NCBI GenBank assembly: GCA_002702685.1
Contig: PABD01000209.1
Coordinates: forward strand, 1-46,088
Reading direction: 5' to 3'
From: Planctomyces sp.
Lineage (GTDB): Bacteria; Planctomycetota; Planctomycetia; Planctomycetales; Planctomycetaceae
DNA: 46,088 nt
Shown: positions 16,810 through 26,400 of the stretch, piece after piece
Position numbering within the stretch: the stretch's first letter is position 1
How the letters are laid out: the number at the start of each line of letters is the position of its first letter
Made by a program: the position numbers and the translations under genes
Notes under the pieces: model-generated
What the model saw: the letters and a program-made list of their open reading frames with translations, nothing else
The model's database searches: none
What the model was told of the DNA's origin: nothing

Positions 16810-18177
16810 ATGGACTGGCAAAACCCGTTCTCTGCCGCACTTCCTCCCTTTTCGTCCGGGAGACGGCACACGCTGCAGGTTGGCGGCCTCGGACTGCTCG
16901 GTTTGTCATTGCCACAGCTGCTGCGGGCCGACGAAACAGCGAACGATCCTGCTCCCAAGGCTGATGCCTGTATCCTGCTCATGCTGAATGGCGGTCCCAG
17001 TCATCTCGACATGTGGGACATGAAGCCGGATCAGAGCGAAGGGATTCGAGGCGAGTTCCAACCGATACCAACATCCCTGCCCGGTTACTTCGTGAGCGAG
17101 CATATGCCTCGGCTTGCCCGGCAGATGCATCTGGCGACGGTCGTGCGGTCGATGCATCACGGAGTCAACAACGCGCACGCGGCAGCCGTCTATGCCGCCA
17201 TGACCGGTCACGACCGGGGTGAGGTTGGTGGCGGCACTTTACCGACAGATAACCCCGCACCCGGTTCGGTCCTCGCGCATCTGCGACCGCCCGAGCAGCC
17301 CATCATCTCGAACGTGCACCTGCCTTATATCACCAAAGAGGGCGCTACCGGTCCGCCGCAGCCCGGCTTCTTCGGCGGCTACATGGGACACGGTCATGAT
17401 CCGTTCTTTGTACTCCGCGATCCCAACGATCCGACGTTCAAGATTTCCGAACTGACGCTGCTGGCGGATGTCACGCACCAACGTCTGGATCGCCGACGGC
17501 AATTGTTCGATGAACTGGATCAGCGGATTGCCCGTCGCGCCGCGGCGCGTGAGATGGGAACACTGCAGGGCCGCGCATTCGACCTGCTCAGTTCCGCCAC
17601 AACCCAGGATGCCTTTAACCTGGATCTCGAACCGGCAGCCGTTCGTGACAGTTACGGTCGGAACATATATGGCCAAAGTGTCCTGCTCGGCAGGCGGTTA
17701 ATTGAGGCGGGAACGAGGATGGTGACGGTCAGCTGGGCGCCGGACGCGAATGCCACGTGGGACACGCACGGAAACAATTTCAAGTCGCTTAAAAACACGT
17801 TGCTGCCCCAGTTCGACGCGGCCTGCAGTTCGCTGATTTCCGACCTTGAAGAACGGGGCATGCTTGAGCGCACGCTGGTTGCGGTGATGGGTGATTTTGG
17901 TCGGTCGCCAAAAGTAAACGCCGCCGCCGGACGAGACCATTGGAACTTCTGCTATAGCCTGATGATGGTTGGCGGAGGCTTTAAAAGAGGCCTTATATAT
18001 GGGTCGAGCGACTCACAGGGAGGCTTCCCCGCCAGCTTGCCGACGACGCCCGGACAGATCGTGTCGACGCTCTATCACACCCTCGGCATTGCTCATGATC
18101 GGACCATGTTCGACATTGAAAATCGCCCCCACCGGCTGGTCCCGAACGGTGATGTCGTAGCCGACTTACTGATCTGA
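16810..18177 (+). CDS. DUF1501 family protein, probably exported
   Basis: A 455-aa protein of the DUF1501 family, distantly related to the alkaline-phosphatase/sulfatase superfamily. The ATG at 16810 is preferred because GGAG sits 7 nt upstream; an ATG at 16780 in frame lacks one. The N-terminus has a Tat-like pattern (GRRHTLQVGGLGLLGLSLPQLLRA). Family phrases follow: CILLMLNGGPSHLDMWDMKP, MHHGVNNAHAAAVYAAMTG, WAPDANATWDTHGNN and VAVMGDFGRSPKVN near the C-terminus. Planctomycetes have many copies, typically paired with a cytochrome-domain DUF1549/DUF1553 partner; here none is adjacent. The biochemical role is not established. Confidence 0.9.
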   Translation: MDWQNPFSAALPPFSSGRRHTLQVGGLGLLGLSLPQLLRADETANDPAPKADACILLMLNGGPSHLDMWDMKPDQSEGIRGEFQPIPTSLPGYFVSEHMPRLARQMHLATVVRSMHHGVNNAHAAAVYAAMTGHDRGEVGGGTLPTDNPAPGSVLAHLRPPEQPIISNVHLPYITKEGATGPPQPGFFGGYMGHGHDPFFVLRDPNDPTFKISELTLLADVTHQRLDRRRQLFDELDQRIARRAAAREMGTLQGRAFDLLSSATTQDAFNLDLEPAAVRDSYGRNIYGQSVLLGRRLIEAGTRMVTVSWAPDANATWDTHGNNFKSLKNTLLPQFDAACSSLISDLEERGMLERTLVAVMGDFGRSPKVNAAAGRDHWNFCYSLMMVGGGFKRGLIYGSSDSQGGFPASLPTTPGQIVSTLYHTLGIAHDRTMFDIENRPHRLVPNGDVVADLLI

Positions 18178-18448
18178 AAATTTTTGTTCGAAAAGAGAAT
18201 TTTCGGTCACCCGGAAGCCCGTATAATTTCGACAATAAGTTTCGAAATCCTTAAGAATTTGGGAATTTCGGGCTTGCTCTTAAAGTCACTGCGATAATAC
18301 AGTGACGCAACTTTCTGAGGGGGTATTGTCCCCTTGACGCTTGCAGTTCAAGCGGCTTCAATTCGAAGCTTGATGAGCTCCGGGCATTTTAATCATCACC
18401 GGTGATCCGTCTTAATTCGGGGAACCGGGTCTTGGGAGGGTTTATGAG
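18178..18448 (+). promoter_or_regulatory. Structured leader/promoter region of speD
   Basis: A TATAAT hexamer lies at 18222-18227, without a good -35. Downstream are GTCACTG/CAGTGAC with an 8-nt loop (18285-18306), GGGG/CCCC (18320-18333), CTTC/GAAG near 18357-18370, and the 12-bp palindrome ATCACCGGTGAT (18395-18406). GGGAGGG at 18434-18440 is the ribosome site. An out-of-frame ATG at 18444 opens a 9-codon frame (MSWKEVNIY) that overlaps the speD start. Confidence 0.45.
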
Positions 18449-18847
18449 TTGGAAAGAGGTAAACATCTACTGATTGATTGTCGCAATGTCCCCCGCGAAG
18501 TCTGTCTCGACGACCAGCGAATGTTGGAGGCTATGGCGACAGGTGCCCGTAAAGCGGGTGCGAATGTCATTTCTCAGGTCAGATACCATTTTGGCCACAA
18601 TTCCCCACCGGGCTTTACTGCGGTGGTCGTCCTTGATGAAAGCCACTGTTCAGCTCATACCTACGCTGATTTGGGCTTAATTGCTCTCGACGTTTTCACC
18701 TGTGGATCTACCCACCCCGCCGATGTACTCAAATGCATCCGGGAAGAAATTGATCTGGGTGACGTCACTGTGCGTGAGCTCCCCCGTTTTCCCCTCGATG
18801 AAAACGAAGTTGAGCTTCTGCAGGAAACTGCCGCCGCTAGTTACTAG
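18449..18847 (+). CDS. speD: S-adenosylmethionine decarboxylase proenzyme
   Basis: A 132-aa prokaryotic class 1B AdoMet decarboxylase. It self-cleaves to create a pyruvoyl cofactor and makes decarboxylated AdoMet, the aminopropyl donor for spermidine. The cleavage site Glu64-Ser65 (DESHCSAHTY), proton-donor His70 and Cys85 (DVFTCG) match the Glu62-Ser63, His68, Cys83 set of the Thermotoga enzyme with a constant offset of two. The start is TTG, supported by GGGAGGG with 8-nt spacing and by the family N-terminus GKHLLID. No speE lies nearby; the next gene is a deoxyhypusine-synthase homolog. Confidence 0.94.
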   Translation: MERGKHLLIDCRNVPREVCLDDQRMLEAMATGARKAGANVISQVRYHFGHNSPPGFTAVVVLDESHCSAHTYADLGLIALDVFTCGSTHPADVLKCIREEIDLGDVTVRELPRFPLDENEVELLQETAAASY

Positions 18848-18885
18848 TCCGTAGCCTTTGATTTGGTGACGGATTTATCATAATC

Positions 18886-18957
18886 TAACGATACCTCAGT
18901 CCGTTGAATAACACCGCTCGTACGCGCGAGCGGTGAATCAACGGACTGTTATCGTTA
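18886..18957 (+). other. Long three-part hairpin between speD and the DHS-like gene
   Basis: Three perfect stems nest: TAACGATA/TATCGTTA (18886-18893, 18950-18957), CAGTCCGTTG/CAACGGACTG (18897-18906, 18939-18948) and CACCGCTCG/CGAGCGGTG (18912-18920, 18927-18935), for 27 base pairs with small internal loops and a 6-nt terminal loop. No U-tract follows, so it is not a standard intrinsic terminator. It may be a processing site, an attenuator or an RNA-stability element. Confidence 0.7.
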
Positions 18958-19068
18958 AACTCCGGTAGTTCCACACCATCTTTCTGCGCACGGTTCCAAC
19001 TGCGCCTGGGTGGTCTGCACTGAAACCGCAGTCATTCTTCTACGACATACTTCTACGGAGATTACACC

Positions 19069-20148
19069 ATGTCTGGGCGCGCGCTGCACGATGGACGAGA
19101 CGACGGACTGACCCCGCTGAAAAGTCTCGACCTCAACAAGGTCAATTCCTTCTCCGACCTGCTGCTCTCCATGCGGGAAACGGCATTCGGCGGAAGACAG
19201 CTCGGCGACGCCTACGACATCCTCTGCCACATGGCGAAAGACCCCGACTGCAAAGTCGTGATGACGATCTCCGGTGCGATGACCGTGGCGAAGCAGGGCT
19301 ACATCGTCTGCGAGCTGATCGAACGGGGAGTGATCGATGCCGTCATCGCCACGGGGGCGCTGATCGCCCATGGTTTGACCGAGTCCATCGGACTGGCTCA
19401 CTACCGTTACAGCCCCGATCATTCCGACGAAGAATTGTTCGACAAGGGTTATAACCGTATCTACGACACACTCGAGATGGAGTCCAATCTCAACGAAGTC
19501 GCGCAGCTTATGGCGCGCGTACTCGAGAACACGAAGCCGGAGTCGGGTTTCTGGTCTTCCGGTGAACTCTGCAAGGCGCTCGGTGCCGAGTTGTCAAAAA
19601 TGGCCGTCGGCCCCGGCATTCTTCGCAGTGCCTATGAGAAGAACGTTCCTGTTTTCATTCCCGCCTTCACCGACAGCGAAATCGGTCTCGATATGGCGAC
19701 GTGGGCGATCAATAATCAACTTGCCCGCCAGGAACATCCTCGGGAAGATCTGAGCAGCGACGAAGTCTTCAGTTCGCCACCTCCCTTTAACCCCTTCCAT
19801 GATCTCCTCCAGTACACGCGGTTCATTCAGAGCGCGAAAAAGGTCGGCATTCTGACCATTGGGGGTGGGGTTCCCCGCAACTGGGCCCAGCAGGTCGGCC
19901 CGTTCGTCGACATCACCAACCATCGGACCGGCACCGACCTGCAGGCACCCCGATTCCAGTACGGCATCCGCATCTGCCCGGAACCGGTTCACTGGGGTGG
20001 TCTTTCCGGTTGCACCTATTCCGAAGGGGTCAGCTGGGGCAAGTTCGTGCCTTACAACGAAGGGGGCCGCTACGCCGAAGTCTACGCCGACGCTACGGTC
20101 GTCTTCCCGCTGCTGGCGAAAGCAGTCTTCGAGACGCTGCAGAAATAA
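19069..20148 (+). CDS. Deoxyhypusine synthase family protein (probable polyamine aminobutyltransferase)
   Basis: A 359-aa homolog of deoxyhypusine synthase. It keeps the lysine that carries the aminobutyl group (Lys325 in YSEGVSWGKF), the glycine-rich NAD loop GGGVPRN (265-271) and TGALIAHGLTE (95-105). Eukaryotic and archaeal enzymes transfer the aminobutyl part of spermidine to eIF5A. Bacteria lack eIF5A, and bacterial members are generally thought to act on small amines, for example making homospermidine. Position just after speD supports a polyamine role. GGAG 8 nt before ATG supports the start. The 3' end has a decayed copy at 21014-21165. Confidence 0.88.
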   Translation: MSGRALHDGRDDGLTPLKSLDLNKVNSFSDLLLSMRETAFGGRQLGDAYDILCHMAKDPDCKVVMTISGAMTVAKQGYIVCELIERGVIDAVIATGALIAHGLTESIGLAHYRYSPDHSDEELFDKGYNRIYDTLEMESNLNEVAQLMARVLENTKPESGFWSSGELCKALGAELSKMAVGPGILRSAYEKNVPVFIPAFTDSEIGLDMATWAINNQLARQEHPREDLSSDEVFSSPPPFNPFHDLLQYTRFIQSAKKVGILTIGGGVPRNWAQQVGPFVDITNHRTGTDLQAPRFQYGIRICPEPVHWGGLSGCTYSEGVSWGKFVPYNEGGRYAEVYADATVVFPLLAKAVFETLQK

Positions 20149-20317
20149 AGCAAATTCTACACGCGAATAAGGCGGAATCGGCGGCGCCAGATTCAATCAA
20201 TTCGTACCTCTCCATTAAACGCGGATGATCAATATTCCTCCGTGGGCTGAATGCTCGCCCCAGTGTGAATGTTCGATCGTCTGCGACGAGTGACCTCAAA
20301 AGTCAGGAGAATGGACG

Positions 20318-20866
20318 ATGGATCATTCCGCATTTTTTGAATCCTGGAACAGTCTCTTCAAGGTTCTGGTCAGCACCGTATCGGCCTACCTGATCCTGAT
20401 CTTGTACATCCGGCTGGCCGGAAAGCGGTCCACTTCGAAGATGAATAACTTCGACTGGATTGTTACCGTCGCCGTCGGTTCGGTTGTCGCCTCTATGGCC
20501 GTGCTGAAGGATGTGACCGTTCTCGACGGGATCGTCGCGATGGCGCTGCTCCTCGGCCTCCAGTACCTGTTGACCTGGTCGACCTCGCGGTGGGAATGGG
20601 CGCAGAACCTGTTCCTCGCTCCTTCCTCGGTGCTGTACGCGCACGGTGAATTCCGTCGCGACGAGATGCGTCGCAACCGTATCTCCGACCGCGAGATTCT
20701 CTCTGCTGTCCGTGAAAGCGGAGTCGGTTCACTCGAGGACGTCGCCGTCATCACCCTCGAACCCGACGCCAATCTTTCCATCATCAAAGCCGAACACAGC
20801 GGCGAACTCGACACCGTCAAAGAAGTCCCCGGTTACGAAGTCCCCCCGGACGAGGATGAAGGGTGA
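20318..20866 (+). CDS. YetF-domain (DUF421) membrane protein
   Basis: A 182-aa protein with three N-terminal transmembrane helices (about 14-33, 48-64, 70-87) and a cytoplasmic YetF-type alpha/beta domain (about 95-170). The loop LAGKRS (33-38) between helices 1 and 2 and FDWIVTVAVGSV are typical of the family. The role is unknown; Bacillus members have been linked to spore envelope. The start follows GGAG at 8-nt spacing; an ATG at 20311 is out of frame. It lies 169 nt after the DHS-like gene on the same strand and may be cotranscribed. The C-terminus is acidic. Confidence 0.88.
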   Translation: MDHSAFFESWNSLFKVLVSTVSAYLILILYIRLAGKRSTSKMNNFDWIVTVAVGSVVASMAVLKDVTVLDGIVAMALLLGLQYLLTWSTSRWEWAQNLFLAPSSVLYAHGEFRRDEMRRNRISDREILSAVRESGVGSLEDVAVITLEPDANLSIIKAEHSGELDTVKEVPGYEVPPDEDEG

Positions 20867-21013
20867 CATTCTAAACACGTCAGATTTGATACCGACAAGT
20901 GGATTATTAGATCATAGTTCTCGGCATCTCAATTATCCCGAAGCCGCCTTGAACTCAAAAATATCCGCCGAAACCAGGAATGAAACGTGCAGGATCATGC
21001 CGAATCAATTCAG

Positions 21014-21165
21014 CCGGAACCTTGTGGCGACCTCACCGGTTGCACCTATTCCGAAAAAGTCTGCTGGGGCAAGTCCGTGACTTACAACGAAGGGGCTGCT
21101 ACGCCATCGCTAACGTCGTCTTCCCCTTACTGGCGAAAGCGGTCTTTGAGTCGCTGGAGAAGTGA
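21014..21165 (+). pseudogene. Decayed 3' fragment of a DHS-like gene
   Basis: This matches the last about 57 codons of the 19069-20148 gene. Twenty bases are identical (20006-20025 versus 21036-21055), and the long similar runs include the active-site region (CTGGGGCAAGT then CTTACAACGAAGGGG). A one-base loss near 21095 shifts the frame, and 9 bases replace 21 at 21106-21114. The final VVFPLLAKAVFESLEK still ends in a stop at the equivalent place (TGA instead of TAA). Either a partial duplication or the stump of a second paralog. The AT-richer bases 20867-21013 before it show no further obvious match. Confidence 0.85.
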
Positions 21166-21678
21166 TCTTGGTTTCGACACAGCAGCAGGAGCCTTTGATA
21201 ATTTGATGCCTTCAAACGTCGTGAATGCGAGCGTATCACCTGCCGGGCAGCGATAGCCGCCTGTCTGGTCATTCAGATGACACGCAAGGGCTGTGAATTC
21301 CCAGCAGTCCTGTTCGGTGCAGGCAATCTGGTTCGTGGTAATCGCAGCGATACCGTGTTCGTTACCAAATTCGAGCACTGCGGTGGCTGATCTTGCCAAT
21401 CGTTCCGGGACGGAAGGGTGTTTCCAGCCCCATAGCCAGGTGCCAGTCGGAATATTATACGTTCCGACGATTTGAACTGCGCCAGTCGCGATCATGTCGG
21501 GCATCTCAAACCGTATTTCACCGGCATTCAGATCCACGTTGAAGTTTTTCATGCGAGAAAAGACCAGGCCATTTAACGCAGCGGTTTTTAATCGTAGTTC
21601 TTCCATACAACTTTCAACGACCGCACGTGCCTTTTCGCCGTGTATTGCCGGTTCAGAATTTGATTCCTGATCGCTCAT
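21127..21678 (-). CDS. DUF6882-like protein
   Basis: A 183-aa protein with the ATG at 21678, supported by AAGGAG 10 nt upstream. A G-T-Y-N-x-(P)-x-G-T-W-L-W-G-W run (about 73-86) with HPS after it fits DUF6882-type proteins, which are of unknown function and carry an N-terminal helical part. CTEQDCWEFTALACHL and a C-terminal GYRCPAGDTLAFTTFEGI follow. No signal peptide is visible. The last 12 codons plus stop (21127-21165) are read from the antisense of the DHS-like remnant, so the C-terminal tail (LLQRLKDRFRQ) is probably a recent addition. Family call moderate. Confidence 0.75.
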   Translation of the reverse strand: MSDQESNSEPAIHGEKARAVVESCMEELRLKTAALNGLVFSRMKNFNVDLNAGEIRFEMPDMIATGAVQIVGTYNIPTGTWLWGWKHPSVPERLARSATAVLEFGNEHGIAAITTNQIACTEQDCWEFTALACHLNDQTGGYRCPAGDTLAFTTFEGIKLSKAPAAVSKPRSLLQRLKDRFRQ

Positions 21679-21816
21679 GCAAGTTGTTCTCCTTCGTATG
21701 GTTCTAGATCCTGTCCAGGACAAGTGCGGCGGCTATCGGACCCGAAAAGTCCTTGAAGGTAGCAGGCGACGCCGCCAGAACACGCTACGGTTATCTGGAA
21801 TTTGCTCGAACAGTCA

Positions 21817-23352
21817 TCAGCTCCCCCAGTAATTCCGATCCAAGGTACGGTAGTTGATCGCTTCCGACAAGTGATGCGATTCGATCTGGTCGGACTGGGC
21901 GAGGTCGGCGATGGTGCGGCTGATGCGGAGGATCTTGTCGTGCGCGCGGGCGGAGAGGCCCATGTGTTCGACCGCCTGTTTGAGGAGTGACTCGGCTTCG
22001 GGTTTCAGTTTGCAGTGCCGACGTATTTCTCGCGGCAACATTTTCCCGTTCAACATCTCCGGAGTTTCGGTGAAGCGTCGCGCCTGAACTTCGCGTGCTT
22101 CGAGCACCTGTTCCCGGATGGTCTGGCTGTTGGTCCCTTCCTGTTGATTCGACAGTTCCCGGAATGGAACCGGGGGGACTTCGATATGGATATCAATCCG
22201 GTCCAGCAGCGGGCCGCTGATCTTGCTGATGTAACGTTCGATCTGCGCGGGGTTACAACTGCAGCGGCGACGGGAGTCGCCCCGGTAACCACACGGGCAA
22301 GGGTTCATCGCGGCGACCAGCATCAGGCGCGCGGGGAAGGTGACCGAACCGATCGCGCGGGAGATCGTCACACAGTTTTCTTCCAGAGGTTGGCGGAGGA
22401 CTTCGAGTGTGCGGCGATTGAACTCCGGAAGTTCATCAAGGAAGAGCAATCCATGATGGGCGAGGGAGATTTCACCCGGCGCCGGTGTACTGCCACCTCC
22501 GACGAGTCCCGCTTCGCTGATCGTATGATGCGGCGAACGGAAGGGACGCTTCATCATGAGTGACTCACCGTTGTTGAGTCGTCCCATCGCGGAGTAGATG
22601 CGCGTGGTTTCGAGGCTTTCATTCAACTGCAGTTCCGGCAGGATCGTACTGATGCGAGAGGCAAGCAATGTCTTTCCCGTCCCGGGTGAGCCGATCATCA
22701 ACAGGTGATGGCAACCGGCGGCAGCGACCGTAAGCGCCCGCTTGGCCATTTCCTGGCCTTTGACGTCGGAGTAATCGAGATTGTACGAGTTCTCTTTGAT
22801 GGCGGCTTCCCAGTTGAATTCAAGCGGCGGGATATCGAGTTGCCCGCTGTAGAAGCCGACCGCCTCGGCGAGGGAACCGACGGGGATAATGTCGAGCCCT
22901 TCAACGACGGATCCCTCACGCGCGCTGGCGGCGGGAATCAGCAGGCCCCGTTTGCCCTGTTCGCGCGCGGCGAGTGCGGCGGACAGAGCGCCCTTGATCG
23001 GCCGCAGGGAGCCATCGAGCGCGAGCTCACCCACGGAGGCGTAGTCGTTCAGACGTTCGGGCTGCAGTTGACTGCTGGCTGCCAGCATGCCGAGCGCGAT
23101 CGGCAGATCGAACGAGGGCGCTTCCTTCGGCAGATCGGCGGGGGAGAGGTTGATCACGATCCGGTCGATCGGTCGCGTATAGCCACTGTTGACGAGCGCC
23201 CGTTCGACCCGGTGCGTGCTCTCCCGCACAGCCGCCTCGGCGAGACCGACGAGGATCGTCTTGGGGAGCGCCCCGGGGGAGATGTCGACTTCGACCTCTA
23301 CCGGCAGGGCATCGATTCCAAACAGAGAATAGGTGTGAAACTTAGCCAGCAT
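21817..23352 (-). CDS. yifB: YifB/ComM family Mg chelatase-like AAA ATPase
   Basis: A 511-aa protein with the ATG at 23352, preceded by GGAGGGGG. The N-terminal half (1-175) is a ribosomal-S5-like/Lon-type ChlI domain (SLFGIDALPVEVEVDISPG, NLSPADLPKEAPSFDLPIAL). Next is an AAA domain with Walker A GSPGTGKT (221-228) and Walker B LLFLDELPE. A Cys cluster (NPCPCGYRG, CSCNPAQIERY) and the C-terminal Mg_chelatase_C helices follow. ComM of this family is a hexameric helicase that promotes branch migration during natural transformation; the role in planctomycetes is inferred from that. It lies 110 nt downstream of the giant-protein gene, same strand. Confidence 0.95.
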   Translation of the reverse strand: MLAKFHTYSLFGIDALPVEVEVDISPGALPKTILVGLAEAAVRESTHRVERALVNSGYTRPIDRIVINLSPADLPKEAPSFDLPIALGMLAASSQLQPERLNDYASVGELALDGSLRPIKGALSAALAAREQGKRGLLIPAASAREGSVVEGLDIIPVGSLAEAVGFYSGQLDIPPLEFNWEAAIKENSYNLDYSDVKGQEMAKRALTVAAAGCHHLLMIGSPGTGKTLLASRISTILPELQLNESLETTRIYSAMGRLNNGESLMMKRPFRSPHHTISEAGLVGGGSTPAPGEISLAHHGLLFLDELPEFNRRTLEVLRQPLEENCVTISRAIGSVTFPARLMLVAAMNPCPCGYRGDSRRRCSCNPAQIERYISKISGPLLDRIDIHIEVPPVPFRELSNQQEGTNSQTIREQVLEAREVQARRFTETPEMLNGKMLPREIRRHCKLKPEAESLLKQAVEHMGLSARAHDKILRISRTIADLAQSDQIESHHLSEAINYRTLDRNYWGS

Positions 23353-23462
23353 GACAAACCCCCTCCAGAATTCAGCCAGATGAACCAAAAGAACAGTGTG
23401 TTCTTGTGATCACTAAATTCTGCAGGAGGTGTGTACAAATTTCAATACTAAACGCCCGTTTT

Positions 23463-26400
23463 TTACAATTTCATCGAACGCTGGTATCGAATCAGCGAGA
23501 AATGATAGAGGGCTGCCGCCAGCAGCAGAATCACGCCGACGATCAGGATGCCAACCGATCCGAGTAGTACACAGAGGAATCCGGCCAGGTAGACGATCAT
23601 CAACAGACCGAATGCAAACTGGTTACGCGAGATCATATGGCGGTAGCAGAGCCAACCGGCGAGCAGTGAAACGACCGAGAGCAGAATCGCCAGCAGCGTC
23701 GTCCACAGTTGCTCCGAGCGGGCCGTGAGGATCAACCGGGGACGCCCCCCTGCTTTGATGAATTCAAGTTGCTGGCCCTCGCGTGGAATCGAAATAGGAA
23801 GCGACAATGTCGCCGAAGGCGCAGAAATCTGTATCTCCGGCCGTCCATTGGTTAATACGACCCCGCGAGGGTCTGTCGTGGCCGGATCGATATGGACAAC
23901 GAAGAATCCGCTGCCATCCGGCGGGTGCACGGGGCCGTTTTGGGTTCCGCCGCCGACACCACCACTCATCGGCGTCTGTATCTGTGTGCCGGCTTGTGGC
24001 TGACCGGTGCGATCACGGGAGTCAGAGGAGAAGGTGCCGGGTGAGGACAGTCCGACGATGGTGCCGTTGCCATTCCAGTTGTCGAGCGACGGTAAGTTGA
24101 GGTTTGGTACGGTTTGCGATTGAAATGGATTGCCCACCTCTGGTGCCGTGCCGTTACCGCGGAAAGGGGTCATTCTTATTCCCAAATTTGCTGCATCGTC
24201 AATTTGGCCCTGCTGCTGCGCGGGGGGTGATCCTTCCGAGCTTGACTCGGATTCCTCTTTCTTTCCGGAAGCAGGGGTTCTGGTAAGTGCTATTGCGTTC
24301 GAAAAACTTCGTCCCGATTGTTCGCCTCGTGCTCGAGAGGATTTGGGAGACTGTTCCTGTTGGGATTCGGATTTCGATTGCGGTCGTGCCTGGCCGTTTG
24401 ACTGTTGCTGACCGCGCCCCCGATCGGACTTGCTGTCGATATACCGATCCAGCAGTTCTTCCCGCGAGAGACGATCCTTATCGTCGAACATCACGCCATC
24501 CGCTCTGTTGTCGGTCTGAATTCCCACCACCCCGTTGCTCTCGATCAAAGAGCTGTTCATCTCGTTGAGATAGATGCGTTGCGAATTATCGCGACTGAAA
24601 CCCCACGTATGATCGGACGAGCCCTGCTGTTGTGACTGGGATTCCTGCCGGTTCAGTTCCGATTGAACTTCCTGCTGCACGCTTTCGAGTTGTTGCTGCA
24701 GTTCCTGCCGAGCCTGTTCGTCGGCGCGGTTGAGTTTGCTGTAGGAACCACTATCGCTCTGGACTTCACTCAGCCGTGACTGAAGTGTTTCCAGGTTCTG
24801 GCGGTATTCCCCCGACATGGGAGCCGAAGAGGACGGAAGCACGCTCATCTCCTTCATGCTTTTGAGGTACATCCGCGCTTCCTCGAGCGCCGCAAGCTTG
24901 GCCGCACGGCGTGCGTCGTAGTTCTCGGAGAGATTGGTTTTGTCCGCGCCGGTGATGTAGTCGAACTCATAGTTTTTCGGTGCGTAGACGGTCCACTTCG
25001 TGTGCAGCACGGGAATGCCCCATTCATCCGATTGCGACAGATCGATCACCAATGGCACAGGCATCGCGATGTCGCGGGCAAAGAGCTGAAACTGCTGCAG
25101 GAAGCTGCGCGTGACGGGTTCCGATTCAAACGCGACTTCAATCGGATACGACAGGCCGAACTCCGATTGTTTCGGCAGCGGGATCAGTTTAACCGCCGAT
25201 CCATTCACTTTTCCTTCGACAGCGCGGGTCGGGTTACCCCCAACGAGTATCGACAGGAGCTTAACCGATTCGGGCAACTCGAATGCCAGGTGTTGCCGCG
25301 CGTTGTTCCGCATGGTGTAAATCACTTTTCCCCGCACGGAACCATCGTGAGCGATCGTGGTCATGATATCGGCGAGCAGAATCTGCGCGGGCGCACTGCG
25401 AAACTGCTGTGACCAGCTGATCTGCCAGACGGGGGGATCGGAGTCGGGGGCGATCCGCGCGATGGCGACGGCCTGATCCAGGAAGCGGTCCTCGATGTTG
25501 ACGGGAATCTGTGACTTATCGATCACTGTTGTTGTTCCCGAAACCTGTTTCACATGCGCGAGCGACTGATTGACGACAATCAGGTCGTTCTGGGAAAGTT
25601 CAAAGGGGAGGTAACGGACATCTGCTTCCTGCTTCTGAGCCCGTTCGAATTCAATCAGGGGAACATCGAATGTTCCCTCTTTGGGTAGTTCGAGCGTTGC
25701 GAGTGCCGTAATAAAGTATTCCTGTTGCTGCAGACGTTGGGTTTCGATGACCCACCGGACGCGATTGTCGTCCGCGTCGCTTTCAACCGCCTGCCGGATG
25801 CCGGTGCCATTCAGTTCCAGTTCGCCCTTAAGCCAACTCGGAACAGTGAAGACGAACTGGTCCGCTCCTCCATGGGTAATCGTCCACTTGAGGGCCAGCG
25901 TATAGGCGAGTGAGGTATCCGAAACGTTCACGAGCGTGACGGCGTTCGCGGTCATCTGCGCCTGCGTCCGCATGATGTCGAACTCGATCGGCGTGGGGTT
26001 ACCACGCGGGCTGCGGAAGGCAAACCGGGGGGAGTTGGAGCGCAGTAGCAGCAATTGCGGATCGAGCTGCGATGTCGCTTCCGTTTTCCAGTCCCCTTGC
26101 TCTGTCAGACGCGGCGTGTAGTATTCGGAGAACCAGACACCCGCGGCGCTGTGGATTCGATCCATGCCAATTGCCTGCGGAAAAGTTACGGTGATTGCTT
26201 CCGTCTCGATCTCTTTGAGAATCTTCCCGGAGAGGACGACGTTAAAGTTCCCTTGCTGCGGCTCGGCAAATTCCAGGATCAAACGCGGCGCGGCGTCGGC
26301 CTCGCGCTCGATATACCAGTCATCGAGTTGATCCGCGAGGACATCGATCGGCAGAAAGTCAGCAGGGAGATCGAATTCAAGATGCAGCAGCGGCTCACCG

